The notes under the pieces are model-generated. The model ran no database searches and was not told the DNA's origin. It worked only from the letters and a program-made list of their open reading frames with translations. Positions 1 through 10,288 of a DNA stretch of 64,000 nt are shown piece after piece. Source of the DNA: Stomorhina lunata (lineage: Eukaryota; Arthropoda; Insecta; Diptera; Rhiniidae); NCBI GenBank assembly GCA_933228675.1, contig OW121741.1, positions 35,593,952-35,657,951 of the forward strand. The letters are read 5' to 3'. Each line of letters opens with the position of its first letter. The stretch's first letter is position 1. A program made the translations under genes and the position numbers.

Positions 1-1901
1 TTTCTTTCCTTGCACGAGAGAGTGCATCCGCTACGTGGTTTTCCTTTCCAGGGATGTGTTTTATCTCAAAATCAAATTCATTTATCTTGATTTTCCATCT
101 CTGTAGTTTTTGGTTTGGCTTTTTAAGATTCTGTAACCATTGTAATGGTTTATGATGGCTATTGATCAAAAATCTTCTACCGAATAAGTAAGAGCGAAAA
201 TATTTTGTTGCCCATACAATAGCCAGTAATTCTTTTTCGGTAGCAGAATAATTTAATTCGTGCTCATTTAGAGTCCGGCTTGCAAAACAGATTGGGTGAC
301 CATTCTGACTAAGGACGGCACCAAGTGCGATTAGAAGCATCTGTTGTTAATGTAAACTGCTTCTTATAATCTGGGAAAGCTAAAATTGGTTCGCTAGTAA
401 TTAAGAGTTTAATAGTGTCCACTGCTTTAGTATAGTTTTTGTCTCCTGGATTAATCTTATTGCCCTTTTTAAGACATTGAGTTAAGGGTTTTGTTATCTT
501 AGAAAAGTTTTGAATAAATTTCCTATAAAATCCGGCCAATCCCAGAAATTGTTTAATCTCTTTTTCAGTTTTAGGAATTGGGTATTCCAGGATGGCTCTT
601 ACCTTGTCGGGGTTGGGTTTTATACTGTCAGGTGTAATAATATGACCCAAAAAGGATGTTTCTCTCTTTAAAAATTCGCTTTTGTTAAGTTGTACTTTTA
701 GGTTGGCTTCTGAGAGCCTTTTAAACACTTTTTCTATTGAGCTGATGTGCTCCTGGAGAGAAGTACTGAAGATAATAATGTCGTCCAAGTATACCAAGCA
801 TTCTTTTCCTATCAGATCTCCCAAGATTGTATTCATCAATCGCTGGAAGGTTGCCGGCGCGTTTTTAAGCCCGAATGGCATTCTCAAAAATTCGTAATGC
901 CTGTTTTGAGTAGAAAATGCTGTTTTTCTTCTATCAGAGGGTTTCATTTCGATTTGATGAAACCCTTTAGTGAGGTCGAGTGTAGTAAAATACAAACACC
1001 TACCCAATTTATCCAAAATATCATCCATAATTGGAATTGGGTATTTATCGCTAATGGTTATATCGTTTAGTTTTCGGTAATCCATAACGATACGCCAGCC
1101 TTGATTGCCAGACGCATCTAGCTTTTTAGGTACGACCCAAATTGGTGCTGAGTATGGCGACTGACTATGGCATATAATATTTTGATCCAACATTTCTTGG
1201 ATTTGTTTATTAACCTCCTCTTTATGAACTTGGGGGTAACGATAAGTTTTACAATATATTGGATCTTCGTGGACAGTATTAATTTTATGTTTTACAACAT
1301 TAGTGAAGGTTAACTTATCTCCTTCTCTATAGAAAACGCCATCATATCTTTTTAGTAATCTTTCCAAACTCGCAAATTCCTCCTTACTGAGGTGATCCAG
1401 TTTAAATACCGAATCTTTACAATTACTATTAATACAATTTAAATATTTTTGACTATTAGTCTGCAAAACATTATTTTCTTCGCTTTTAATTCGTTGACAT
1501 CTTATCTGGTCGAATTTAGAATTGATATCTCTTATGGTTGGAAAACTTTTAATATCTTCCTTTTCCCTTTGATTTTCATTCAAAAAGAAATATTTTATAT
1601 CGTTTAGAATTACGAATCCCATTGGGATATTTATCAAAGCGTTTAATGTTTTTAAGCTGTCAAATCCCAAGAGGCCTTCATAATTATTAGTAAATTCGAA
1701 AACAAAAAATGTTAGTTTACTTTTTTTTAAGGGGCTAAAAATTTGTTGTGTTTCATCAAGAATTACATTTCCGGTGGCTGTTTTGACGCAAATTGGGTTA
1801 ACTTTTATCAGATGAGTTTTTAATATGTTTGGTTTTATTAGGCTGATTGATGATCCCGTATCAATCAGAAATCTATAATTATTTTCATCAATTCTCATCA
1901 T
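1..1901 (-). pseudogene. pol: E1 pol (protease-RT-RNase H), frameshifted and cut by the window edge
   Basis: The open part (1901 down to 309) starts with the aspartic protease motif DTGS at residues 14-17. The reverse transcriptase follows at about residues 205-400, with MDYRKLN, FTTLDLTKGFHQI, LPFGLKNAP-like MPFGLKNAP and the catalytic YLDD at 371-374. At about 329 the frame is lost two bases after TTDASN. The next frame continues RNase H ([26 protein letters not shown]) to base 1. There the usual TDHKPL reads NSHHKPL, so the third catalytic Asp is also missing. The ATG at 1901 overlaps the gag stop in an ATGA, which suggests pol was made by reinitiation or slippage. Not functional as it stands. 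Confidence 0.9.
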
Positions 1902-2998
1902 GATGGAGGGAAGTGATTGGAGGCAATAGAGTGAAAATTTTCTACCTCCATCGGAACTGGCACCCCAAATTTTCTTAATCTAGATTGATTGGAATCTTCC
2001 TCTCTTCTACGTTTAGGATTTGGAGTATTATTTCTATAATTGCTATCGGTATTACGGAAATTATTTTGACAACCATTGTTACGATCTTGAAATCCATTTT
2101 GATAATTTTGGCAAGGGTTTTGGGAATTATTTCTGGGATGTAATTGAAAATTGTTTTGGGGATTTTGAAAATATGGTTGATAGTTATTTTGAGGGTTTTG
2201 AAAATATGGTTGATAGTTATTTTGAGGGCTTCGAAAAGGAATTGGATATCTGCTGTTGGGGGTTACTAGATTTCGAAATTCATTATTCACGATCTGTGGT
2301 CGCACATTATTCTGAAAAAAATTCCTATTCTTCTTAGGTTTAAAGTAATTATCACTATCAATTTCATTATTCTCTCTAAGAATCTTAACACCTGATTTAA
2401 AATCGGTCACTAAATTCGCATTGAGCAAAGCTGTGAGGTGAACCGGCAATTCCCTTTTTAAAACATTCAAACTACAATAATTGGCTTCGTTTCTGAAAAA
2501 TAATTTTCTTTCTTCCGTCTCACTACATAATTCGATCGCGTCGTTAATCCTACAAACTGTTTTATTTATTTCGTCACATAACAATTTACAACCGCTCTTA
2601 AATTTAATATTATTAATACTTAAAATTAATTGAGATATTGGTTGATGCTCACCAAATTCATCGATCAGTGCTGCTTTCAAGGCTGTCCAATCTGTCGGCC
2701 TCTCTCTTCTTACCACATTCAAGGCCTGGTCGTGCAATGTTCGCAAAATAGAGTTGAAAAAAAGGACTCGATCATCATGCGGCACCAACGTGATGTTAGG
2801 AATGACGCTTTCAACACTTTTTATGTAAGTGGCCAGTTCATCTTTATGGCCACCAAAAGGATGAACCATCCTTAGGTTTTGCATGATAAAATTTCTTTGC
2901 TCCATATTGCTGTTGTTATTATTAGGGATGTTGTTCTCGTTCATATTGCAGCTAATGATTAAATTTTCAAAATGATTAATGATATCGTCCATCAACAA
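1898..2998 (-). CDS. gag: E1 Gag capsid-like polyprotein
   Basis: 366 residues in one open frame. The first ~200 residues look like a retrotransposon capsid, including the stretch LRMVHPFGGHKDELATYI and a PTDWTALKAALIDEFGEH block. No CCHC knuckle is present. Residues ~245-300 hold short repeats of the type QNNYQPYFQNP, then an Arg/Asn-rich tail and VPMEVENF near the end, as in 17.6/297-type Gags. The frame is intact and overlaps pol by the 4 bases ATGA. A decayed relative of this gag lies at 5255-5490. Role by family: particle formation and RNA packaging. Confidence 0.8.
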   Translation of the reverse strand: MLMDDIINHFENLIISCNMNENNIPNNNNSNMEQRNFIMQNLRMVHPFGGHKDELATYIKSVESVIPNITLVPHDDRVLFFNSILRTLHDQALNVVRRERPTDWTALKAALIDEFGEHQPISQLILSINNIKFKSGCKLLCDEINKTVCRINDAIELCSETEERKLFFRNEANYCSLNVLKRELPVHLTALLNANLVTDFKSGVKILRENNEIDSDNYFKPKKNRNFFQNNVRPQIVNNEFRNLVTPNSRYPIPFRSPQNNYQPYFQNPQNNYQPYFQNPQNNFQLHPRNNSQNPCQNYQNGFQDRNNGCQNNFRNTDSNYRNNTPNPKRRREEDSNQSRLRKFGVPVPMEVENFHSIASNHFPPS

Positions 2999-3310
2999 TA
3001 TTTAATGTTTCTTTTTTTTTTTTTTTTAATTTATTTTTGTAAATTATTTTGTCACTGAAGTTTGTTTTATTTGTCTTTTCAAAAGGAATTAGTTTTTATT
3101 TTACTTCTTCAATTTAATTGCTTTTTATTTATACAGTTCTTCTTTCCATTAAAAATATTAGTTTGGTTTTCCACTTTTTTTGTTGTTGTTTTTTTTTAAA
3201 CTTAAAGTGTATAGGTTCGTTTGCGAATCTTTTGCGTGGATCCTTTTTTCTTAAGGTTCCAAAATAAGTTCGCTGTGCGGATCCTTTTATATAAAGGATA
3301 ACTAGGCAAG

Positions 3311-3324
3311 TACCGACTGCGCCA
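3311..3324 (-). other. E1 primer binding site and LTR edge
   Basis: The minus strand reads TGGCGCAGTCGGTA directly after a sequence ending TTGTTAC. A TGG start next to an LTR end is the mark of a tRNA primer site; the 17.6/297 group uses a serine-tRNA-like site of this form (recalled, not checked). This fixes the inner edge of the 5' LTR at about 3324. The outer edge cannot be set because the partner LTR is outside the window. Confidence 0.65.
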
Positions 3325-4527
3325 GTAACAAATTAAAGACCGTTTTAATTTGGAGTTGATGTAAAACTAAAACTTTATTCATTCGCAAAATTTAATTTAC
3401 TACAATAATTGTATTCAAGCCAATTCAGCATAAAAAACTTCTCATGAGTTTTTGTTTATTTCTTGCTTAATGATTTCTCACAAGACTCTTGTTTATTTTC
3501 CTTTATTATAAACAAGAATCTTGTTATTATTATTTTTTCCATAAATACTTAATGGACAAAGTGCTGAAGTGGTTTCTTATGGTATATTGAGGGAATTGTG
3601 TATGTCACTAGATAGGTTAACTTGGCTATAGTCATCCATAATATAAGAATCGACCATTGGGTCGTCTACATCCACCTCTTCGTCCAAATTTTGTACGGAA
3701 TTCATGTTTTTATTTTTATTAGTCAATAACATTTCTGTCTCCTTTTTAGCCAGTCTTTTAATTTGTTTTGCTGACATTGCCTTTTAATTTATAACAATAA
3801 CTTACTTTGAAAATTATGCTTTATTTAATATTAACACTTGTTTTTCACCAGTTTTCAATAATTTATTTAAAATAACTTTTACTACACGGTCTTTATCACT
3901 CGAGTTCACTAGCATGACTGAAAAGAAAATCAGAAGTTTCAATGCGTTTTTCTTTTTCTAAATAAAAAATGTCCAGTTATAAACAAAAACAATCCTACAG
4001 AAACGAAACAGAAAAGTGTTAAATTTAAAACACCTTTAAGAGTTACAGGTGATTGCTTTGTGTGTTTTTTATTTTCATTAGATAAATTACAAAAACAACA
4101 TTATATCATTACCTATGTGCTCCAAAATGAAGCAAAATTTTCATTTTACATGCTGAATTTTCGATTGTTATGATTTTTTTGCAAAAACAACACTATTGGA
4201 GTAAGTTTTTGATCAACTAACTGTGCAAAATTTAATTACAAAATTTCTTTACAAACTGTTGAATTTCAATCACTTAAATGCTTGATTTTTAATTGGTATG
4301 CTCTTTGTTATTGTATTTTTAAACAGTAAGTTTTAAAGCATAAGCGCGAATCTTCTTCGACTCGTTTTTTAATCGCGCAGACGATTAATCGTTTTTTGGT
4401 CTTCCAAACAGGTTAAAAAAGACTCATTTTGGTGATTGTTCAAAAAATAATCTTCTAAATGCTGACTGGGTACATAACACACAAAACACAAGCAGAACAC
4501 TTCAATTTTACACTTCGAAATCGCCCC
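3325..4527. other. Presumptive E1 LTR and AT-rich flank, no firm gene
   Basis: AT-rich DNA to the right of the E1 primer site. It should contain the E1 5' LTR, but no right boundary or target duplication can be recognised. A 66-codon minus-strand frame (3777-3577) encodes a short, acidic C-terminal half (EEVDVDDP). It has no recognised domain and may be chance. Nothing else coding is seen. Confidence 0.4.
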
Positions 4528-5250
4528 AAATGTATGTGGGATGGCTGTTTATTTTGGCGAATAAAGCAATGAAACAGTTTTTTTAATTGTAGCATACAAT
4601 TAAGAATGTTTTTATTAATTGAATTCAAAAGTTAAAAGTTAAAGTTCTTAAGTTCGCGATAAGTTGTCTGCGCGTGTGTTCTGACTTGTGGCTCATCAAC
4701 GACTGCCTAAAACCAAATTGAGTGCATCTTTTGCAGTTTTGTCGTCTTGTTGTCGTTTTTGGTTTTTGTCTGCTTTTATTTTCCAAATTGTCTGTAGTCT
4801 GTCTAGAATATTCTACGTTCGGTCTGGTCGACTAGTATGGCATCCTACATGTATGCTGTCCACAAAAACCAACAGTCAGAAAACAAGTGTCAATTTTTAA
4901 CAAGTATTGCCAACTGATTTATATTTTTTTGTTTACGTTAGTTCGGTTTGTAAACTACGGGCTACGATGAGCGATTACAATAAAAAAATATATTTATATT
5001 AGTTTTGAGGTACGCCAACGGTTTGTTGCCTACAGTCTACAGTATGCTACAGAGGGTTAAATTGTTCAATAAGTCTATCATATGTTGTGTCAAGGTAGGT
5101 TATGTTTAGTTGGTTTTTCTAAAGATCCTTGCTAAATGACAGCAAACCCATAGTCATCTCGAACGTGGTTTATTTTCGATCATTTGCCCACCGACTGTTG
5201 TATTTATCAAAAGAAGCATCAGCGAGACTGTCAATCATAATTTCCTATCC
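4528..5250. other. Unassigned stretch, possibly a solo LTR
   Basis: Begins with TGTATGTGGGATGG and has an AATAAAG motif 30 bases later, an arrangement like the start of the E3 LTR. The bases just to its left, on the minus strand, start TGGGGCGATTTC, which could be a primer site but matches no tRNA I recognise. No matching right end or coding frame is evident. Confidence 0.2.
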
Positions 5251-5254
5251 CCAA

Positions 5255-5490
5255 AATTACAAACCCCGATAGTACCGAATTCATTGATGAGGATCGTCCT
5301 CAGCGACGCCCAATCTGTTGGCCTGTAGGGTCCCAAGAATGGCGTTGAAAAATATCACACGTCTCGTGGCATTGCTGATATATTAGGTATTATACTTTCA
5401 ATACTTCTTATGTACATGTTTAAGTTGGCTTTTTACCATTCTCAGGTTCTGTATAATGAAGTTTCTTCTTTGATCCATAATGATGCTGTT
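5255..5490 (-). pseudogene. Decayed gypsy gag fragment related to E1
   Basis: Read on the minus strand it starts MDQRRNFIIQNLRMV, matching the E1 Gag start MEQRNFIMQNLRMV, and continues with VIFFNAILGTL against VLFFNSILRTL. Stops and frame changes interrupt it, and it runs out near 5255. It is a remnant of a second element of the E1 family. Confidence 0.7.
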
Positions 5491-5493
5491 ATC

Positions 5494-5625
5494 ATAGTTA
5501 ACAAATTATTTATTTAAATTTAACAAATTATTCTTTTAAAAGAATTTTACTTTATTTAATTAACAAATTATTTATTTTAAAGTAACAAATTATTTATTTA
5601 AAAGAATTTTATTTAACTTCGCAAA
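5494..5625. repeat. AT-rich tandem repeat
   Basis: Several imperfect copies of a unit built on TAACAAATTATTTATTT, with AAAAGAATTTTA between them. It lies just upstream (minus strand) of the gag fragment and could be that element's leader. Confidence 0.5.
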
Positions 5626-5639
5626 ATTTTAAGTTGAAA

Positions 5640-6145
5640 TTATTGGTTCGCATTTATTACTTAAGGAATGTTCATTTGGGATTCGCGTATGTCACTTGTA
5701 TGTATGCATATAAATATATAAATATGCAAATCCTATCAATATCATTTTCCAGTTCTGTTAAGTTTGAAATGCGCCAGGGTTCAACACCAGTTTGTTGGAG
5801 ATTTTTATTATTTACCGCAATATTTCGCTTCAACCTGCTCTTCAGGTCAGCCCAGATCTTAAATTACAATTTTATTTACGATTAAAAAAAACACTCAAGT
5901 CTTAATACCTCTTTCCATTCGCTTCCACATCTATTAGGAGGTCCAATGGCATTAACTTTACTTGCCACGACTTCCCATAAATTGTCGACTTCAGATTTGG
6001 AGCTCCTGTGGCTAATTGTGGATATTGTTCCATGCAAGAAACCAATGTTTGGTAATTTTATTGCTGAAATAATTTTTGATTAATATAATATTATTTAAAT
6101 TCATTTAATTACCTTTTTTTTCACTGAAACATCCATTTTAATTAT
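5640..6145 (-). pseudogene. Myb/SANT-like DNA-binding protein remnant (Harbinger-accessory type)
   Basis: Minus-strand pieces read LVSCMEQYPQLATG, then in another frame DNLWEVVASKVNAIGPPNRC and EWKE. A likely short intron (GTATTAAG to TTTAAG, around 5885-5832) follows, then IWADLKSRLKRNI. The W..V..K.NA.GPP..W..IW.DLK pattern is that of the Myb/SANT-like domain found in zeste-like proteins and in the second protein of PIF/Harbinger transposons (family knowledge). A start MDVSVKKK and a 50-base intron can be seen upstream, but the next exon has a stop and the domain needs a frame change. A dead copy. Confidence 0.55.
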
Positions 6146-6180
6146 ATATTTTAAATATCGGCAACTTTTTTGTTTTATTT

Positions 6181-6432
6181 CTAACAAACGAATACAAAAT
6201 TCCATTCGTTCTGTTTTGGTGAAAAGGTGTTCAAAGACTTTAACTTTATAGCCACGGTGTCAGGGGCATTCTGTCCCGCTGAAGTTTCAGACATAGGTTT
6301 TGTTGGCTGTATATTAAGTTCATTGGAATTTTGTTTGGATGGCTTACCAAATATAGTTTGCATGATCTGTGGCTGGGACAGCTTTTCTGGAGAGTTTCTC
6401 TTAGAGCTACGGCTTCTGTCCAAGCGTCCCAT
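6181..6432 (-). pseudogene. LINE ORF1 start, unit A (internally deleted)
   Basis: Encodes the same first ~60 residues as the other units (MGRLDRSRSSKRNSPEKL...), then jumps after APDT into unrelated frame because ~270 bases are missing at about 6258. A fragment only. Confidence 0.7.
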
Positions 6433-6954
6433 CTAGCTGCAGCGACTTTCCTGCCTACCCCTTTTTCTTATATTATCCACATCATCCGCCATTTCACGCC
6501 AAGGACACTCAATTGGGTGTTTTTAATTCACCAGGAGAACGGAGACGATAGCCTGAGACTCCAATCAAAATCACACATTTGTTTAAAGAAAATTTGATAA
6601 AAAGTTTTTATATTATATTTGTTTTTGGAAAATGTCGTCTTACTGACGCCTAAAAAATTTCACACTGTATACTGACGCCCAAAAAATTAACACATTTTAG
6701 TACACTTAGCAAGAGTGAGAACATTATATTCTACGTCTAAAATGTCCGCAAGTCTTTATACACAACCGGTCGGTTCAAAGGCACAAACGAGAATGACTTT
6801 AATGTTTTATTTCTAACAAACGAATACAAAATTCCATTCGTTCTGTTTTGGTGAAAAGGTGTTCAAAGACTTTAACTTTATAGCCACGGTTTTCAATCAT
6901 TTTTTCATTAATAAGTTTGTTAGCGTTAGTGGCGTTGTTAGTAATAATTTTCAT

Positions 6955-7335
6955 CTAGAGTATCCTATTTTTATAATGTCTACAATAGGTACCTGTTGAT
7001 TTCAATTCTAGTAACACATTGATGAGACGAAATTTGTTGATGGGGATTCTATCCTCCGTCCTGTCTGATGGTGGGATGGTATCAATATATACCACATATG
7101 GTCCACGATGACATTCATCATATCTGAGTTGTATTTGTTCTGGTGCATAGTTAAAATCGGTGTCTGGGGCATTCTGTCCCGCTGAAGTTTCAGACATAGG
7201 TTTTGTTGGCTGTATATTAAGTTCATTGGAATTTTGTTTGGATGGCTTACCAAATATAGTTTGCATGATCTGTGGCTGGGACAGCTTTTCTGGAGAGTTT
7301 CTCTTAGAGCTACGGCTTCTGTCCAAGCGTCCCAT
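6955..7335 (-). pseudogene. LINE ORF1 start, unit B
   Basis: 126 codons: basic Ser/Arg start, Gln/Asn/Pro-rich linker, then RYDECHRGPYVVYID, the beginning of a Gag-like domain of I-type non-LTR ORF1 proteins. An eight-base insertion relative to unit D (the ATAGGTAC at ~6985) shifts the frame and ends it early. Confidence 0.7.
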
Positions 7336-7857
7336 CTAGCTGCAGCGACTTTCCTGCCTACCCCTTTTTCTTATATTATCCACATCATCCGCCATTTCAC
7401 GCCAAGGACACTCAATTGGGTGTTTTTAATTCACCAGGAGAACGGGGACGATAGCCTGAGACTCCAATTAAAATCACAAATTTTTTTAAAGAAAATTTGA
7501 TAAAAAGTTTTTATATTATATTTGTTTTTGGAAAACGTCGTCTTACTGACGCCTAAAAAATTTCACACTGTATACTGACGCGCAAAAAATTAACACATTT
7601 TAGTACACTTAGCAAGAGTGAGAACATTATATTCTACGTCTAAAATGTCCGCAAGTCTTTATACACAACCGGTCGGTTCAAAGGCACAAACGAGAATGAC
7701 TTTAATGTTTTATTTCTAACAACCGAATACAAAATTCCATTCGTTCTGTTTTGGTGAAAAGGTGTTCAAAAACTTTAACTTTATAGCCACGGTTTTCAAT
7801 AATTTTTTCATTAATAAGTTTGTTAGCGTTAGTGGCGTTGTTAGTAATAATTTTCAT

Positions 7858-8238
7858 CTAGAGTATCCTATTTTTATAATGTCTACAATAGGTACCTGTT
7901 GATTTCAATTCTAGTAACACATTGATGAGACGAAATTTGTTGATGGGGATTCTATCCTCCGTCCTGTCTGATGGTGGGATGGTATCAATATATACCACAT
8001 ATGGTCCACGATGACATTCATCATATCTGAGTTGTATTTGTTCTGGTGCATAGTTAAAATCGGTGTCTGGGGCATTCTGTCCCGCTGAAGTTTCAGACAT
8101 AGGTTTTGTTGGCTGTATATTAAGTTCATTGGAATTTTGTTTGGATGGCTTACCAAATATAGTTTGCATGATCTGTGGCTGGGACAGCTTTTCTGGAGAG
8201 TTTCTCTTAGAGCTACGGCTTCTGTCCAAGCGTCCCAT
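7858..8238 (-). pseudogene. LINE ORF1 start, unit C
   Basis: Same protein as unit B residue for residue as far as can be read, with the same frame-shifting insertion, so B and C are sister duplicates. Confidence 0.7.
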
Positions 8239-8576
8239 CTAGCTGCAGCGACTTTCCTGCCTACCCCTTTTTCTTATATTATCCACATCATCCGCCATTT
8301 CACGCCAAGGACACTCAATTGGGTGTTTTTAATTCACCAGGAGAACGGAGACGATAGCCTGAGACTCCAATCAAAATCACACATTTGTTTAAAGAAAATT
8401 TGATAAAAAGTTTTTATATTATATTTGTTTTTGGAAAATGTCGTCTTACTGACGCTTAAAAAATTTCACACTAGACACTGACGCGCAAAAGAGTGAGAAC
8501 ACTTTATTCTACGTTTAAAATGTCGCCAAGTCTTTATACACAACCGGTCGGTTCAAACGCACAAACGAGATTGACT

Positions 8577-9110
8577 TTAATGTTTTATTTCTAACAAACG
8601 AATACAAAATTCCATTCGTTCTGTTTTGGTGAAAAGGTGTTCAAAGACTTTAACTTTATAGCCACGGTTTTCAATCATTTTTTCATTAATAAGTTTGTTA
8701 GTATTAGTGGCGTTGCTAGTAATAATTTTACATCTAGAGTATCCTATTTTTATAATGTCTACAAAACCTGTTGATTTCAATTCTAGTAACACATTGGTGA
8801 GACGAAATTTGTTGATGGAGATTCTATCCTCCGTCCTGTCTGATGGTGGGATGGTATCAATATATACCACATATGGTCCACGATGACATTCATCATATCT
8901 GAGTTGTATTTGTTCTGGTGCATAGTTGAAGTTGGTGTCTGGGGCATTCTGTCCCGCTGAAGTTTCAGACATAGGTTTTGTTGGCTGTATATTTAGTTCA
9001 TTGGAAATTTGTTTGGATGGCTCACCAAATATAGTTTGCATGATCTGTGGCTGGGACAGCTTTTCTGGAGAGTTTCTCTTAGAGCTACGGCTTCTGTCCA
9101 AGCGTCCCAT
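8577..9110 (-). pseudogene. LINE ORF1 start, unit D (longest frame)
   Basis: 177 codons. It lacks the insertion of B and C, so the frame continues through VDIIKIGYSRCKIITSNA, NKLINEKMIENRGYKV and FEHLFTKTER, the pattern of the nucleic-acid-binding ORF1 (Gag-like) proteins of I/R1/jockey-type LINEs. It ends at the unit junction. No zinc knuckles, endonuclease or reverse transcriptase follow. The best unit for assigning the parent LINE. Confidence 0.65.
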
Positions 9111-9695
9111 CTAGCTGCAGCGACTTTCCTGCCTACCCCTTTTTCTTATATTATCCACATCATCCGCCATTTCACGCCAAGGACACTCAATTGGGTGTTT
9201 TTAATTCACCAGGAGAACGGAGACGATAGCCTGAGACTCCAATCAAAATCACACATTTGTTTAAAGAAAATTTGATAAAAAGTTTTTATATTATATTTGT
9301 TTTTGGAAAACGTCGTCTTACTGACGCCTAAAAAATTTCACACTGTACACTGACGCGCAAAAAATTAACACATTTTAGTACACTTAGCAAGAGTGAGAAC
9401 ATTATATTCTACGTCTAAAATGTCCGCAAGTCTTTATACACAACCGGTCGGTTCAAGGGCACAAACGAGAATGACTTTAATGTTTTATTTCTAACAACCG
9501 AATACAAAATTCCATTCGTTCTGTTTTGGTGAAAAGGTGTTCAAAGACTTTAACTTTATAGCCACGGTTCTCAATCATTTTTTCATTAATAAGTTTGTTA
9601 GTATTAGTGGCGTTGTTAGTAATAATTTTCATCTAGAGTATCCTATTTTTGTAATGTCTACAAAACCTGTTGATTTCAATTCTAGTAACACATTG

Positions 9696-9721
9696 CACAG
9701 TGGTACATTATGGCCAAAACT
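9696..9721 (+). repeat. Transib left terminal inverted repeat (RSS-like)
   Basis: Starts with CACAGTG, identical to the V(D)J recombination signal heptamer, then 12 bases, then CAAAACTCA, a poor match to an A-rich nonamer. By eye 20 of the first 26 positions match the right end. Confidence 0.85.
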
Positions 9722-10288
9722 CAATAACTTGGTCATTTCTTGACTTATTCTCTTGAAATTTGCTGTGCTGATGAGTGTGTAGTTCTTCTTTTACCAGAAA
9801 TCTTTTTTAAGAAAATTTAAAGGGTGTGGCCAATTAAATATGGACGTAGAAAACAGATTATATGATCTTAGGCAATTAATTTAAAAGTAAATTAGTTATT
9901 TAATACTATTCTTAAACGTATGGTACATCCAACGACATATGGTTCGCTTGCTGCAATAATGTCATAACTCAAAAAACTTAATTTAAATAAAACTACTTTG
10001 AAATTGATATTTTACATTTTATTAAATATCTTTTTATTAAATTCAGTTTACATAAAATTAATGCCTGTTTAATAAAGCTGAAAAGCCAAGCTTTTCAACA
10101 TTGTATTTTAATTTAATTTCTGGCTATTAAAGTTTGATCTGAAAATTTTATAAATTAAGGCGCATTTTTTAAAATAATTAATAATTCAAGAATTTTGTAA
10201 AAATAAAAATTCATTTTTAAGATTGTTTATTATGATATTTTTAAAGAAAGTATTATATTTTGCAGTTGATACTAGCTTTCAAAATTGG

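Larger units (their letters stand above)
1..3324 (-). mobile_element. E1: partial, broken Ty3/gypsy LTR retrotransposon
   Basis: Read on the minus strand, the order is presumptive 5' LTR edge (near 3324), primer site, ~310-base leader, gag, then pol with protease, reverse transcriptase and RNase H. It leaves the window at base 1, so integrase and the other LTR are not seen. The gag has no zinc knuckle and ends in an Asn/Gln-rich tail with a PMEV motif, the style of the 17.6/297/gypsy group of Drosophila (family knowledge). A frameshift and an altered RNase H residue show that this copy is dead. Confidence 0.85.
6171..9695 (-). repeat. Tandem array of LINE 5'-end units (units A-D and most of the split unit's left part)
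   Basis: Head-to-tail units begin at 6171 (A), 6801 (B), 7704 (C), 8579 (D) and 9479 (E, completed after the Transib insertion at 12791). Spacing is about 903, 875 and 900 bases. On the minus strand each unit has a 5' untranslated part, a 20-codon frame MADDVDNIRKRGRQESRCSS ending in TAG, and directly after it, in the same frame, ATG of an ORF1 start. Unit A lacks ~270 internal bases; unit C lacks ~30 bases in its leader. Such tandem LINE heads are not the usual 5'-truncated LINE copies. Confidence 0.8.

Noticed and set aside
2020..2337. Repetitive Tyr/Phe/Glu-rich plus-strand frame
   Set aside because: Antisense of the Asn/Gln-rich repeats of E1 gag.
3838..3910. Right end of the E1 LTR near TATCACTCGAG
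   Set aside because: Several similar ACT ends occur in the region and without the partner LTR none can be preferred.
4529..4900. Firm call of a separate LTR
   Set aside because: The TG start and possible primer site are suggestive, but no CA end, second copy or target duplication was found.
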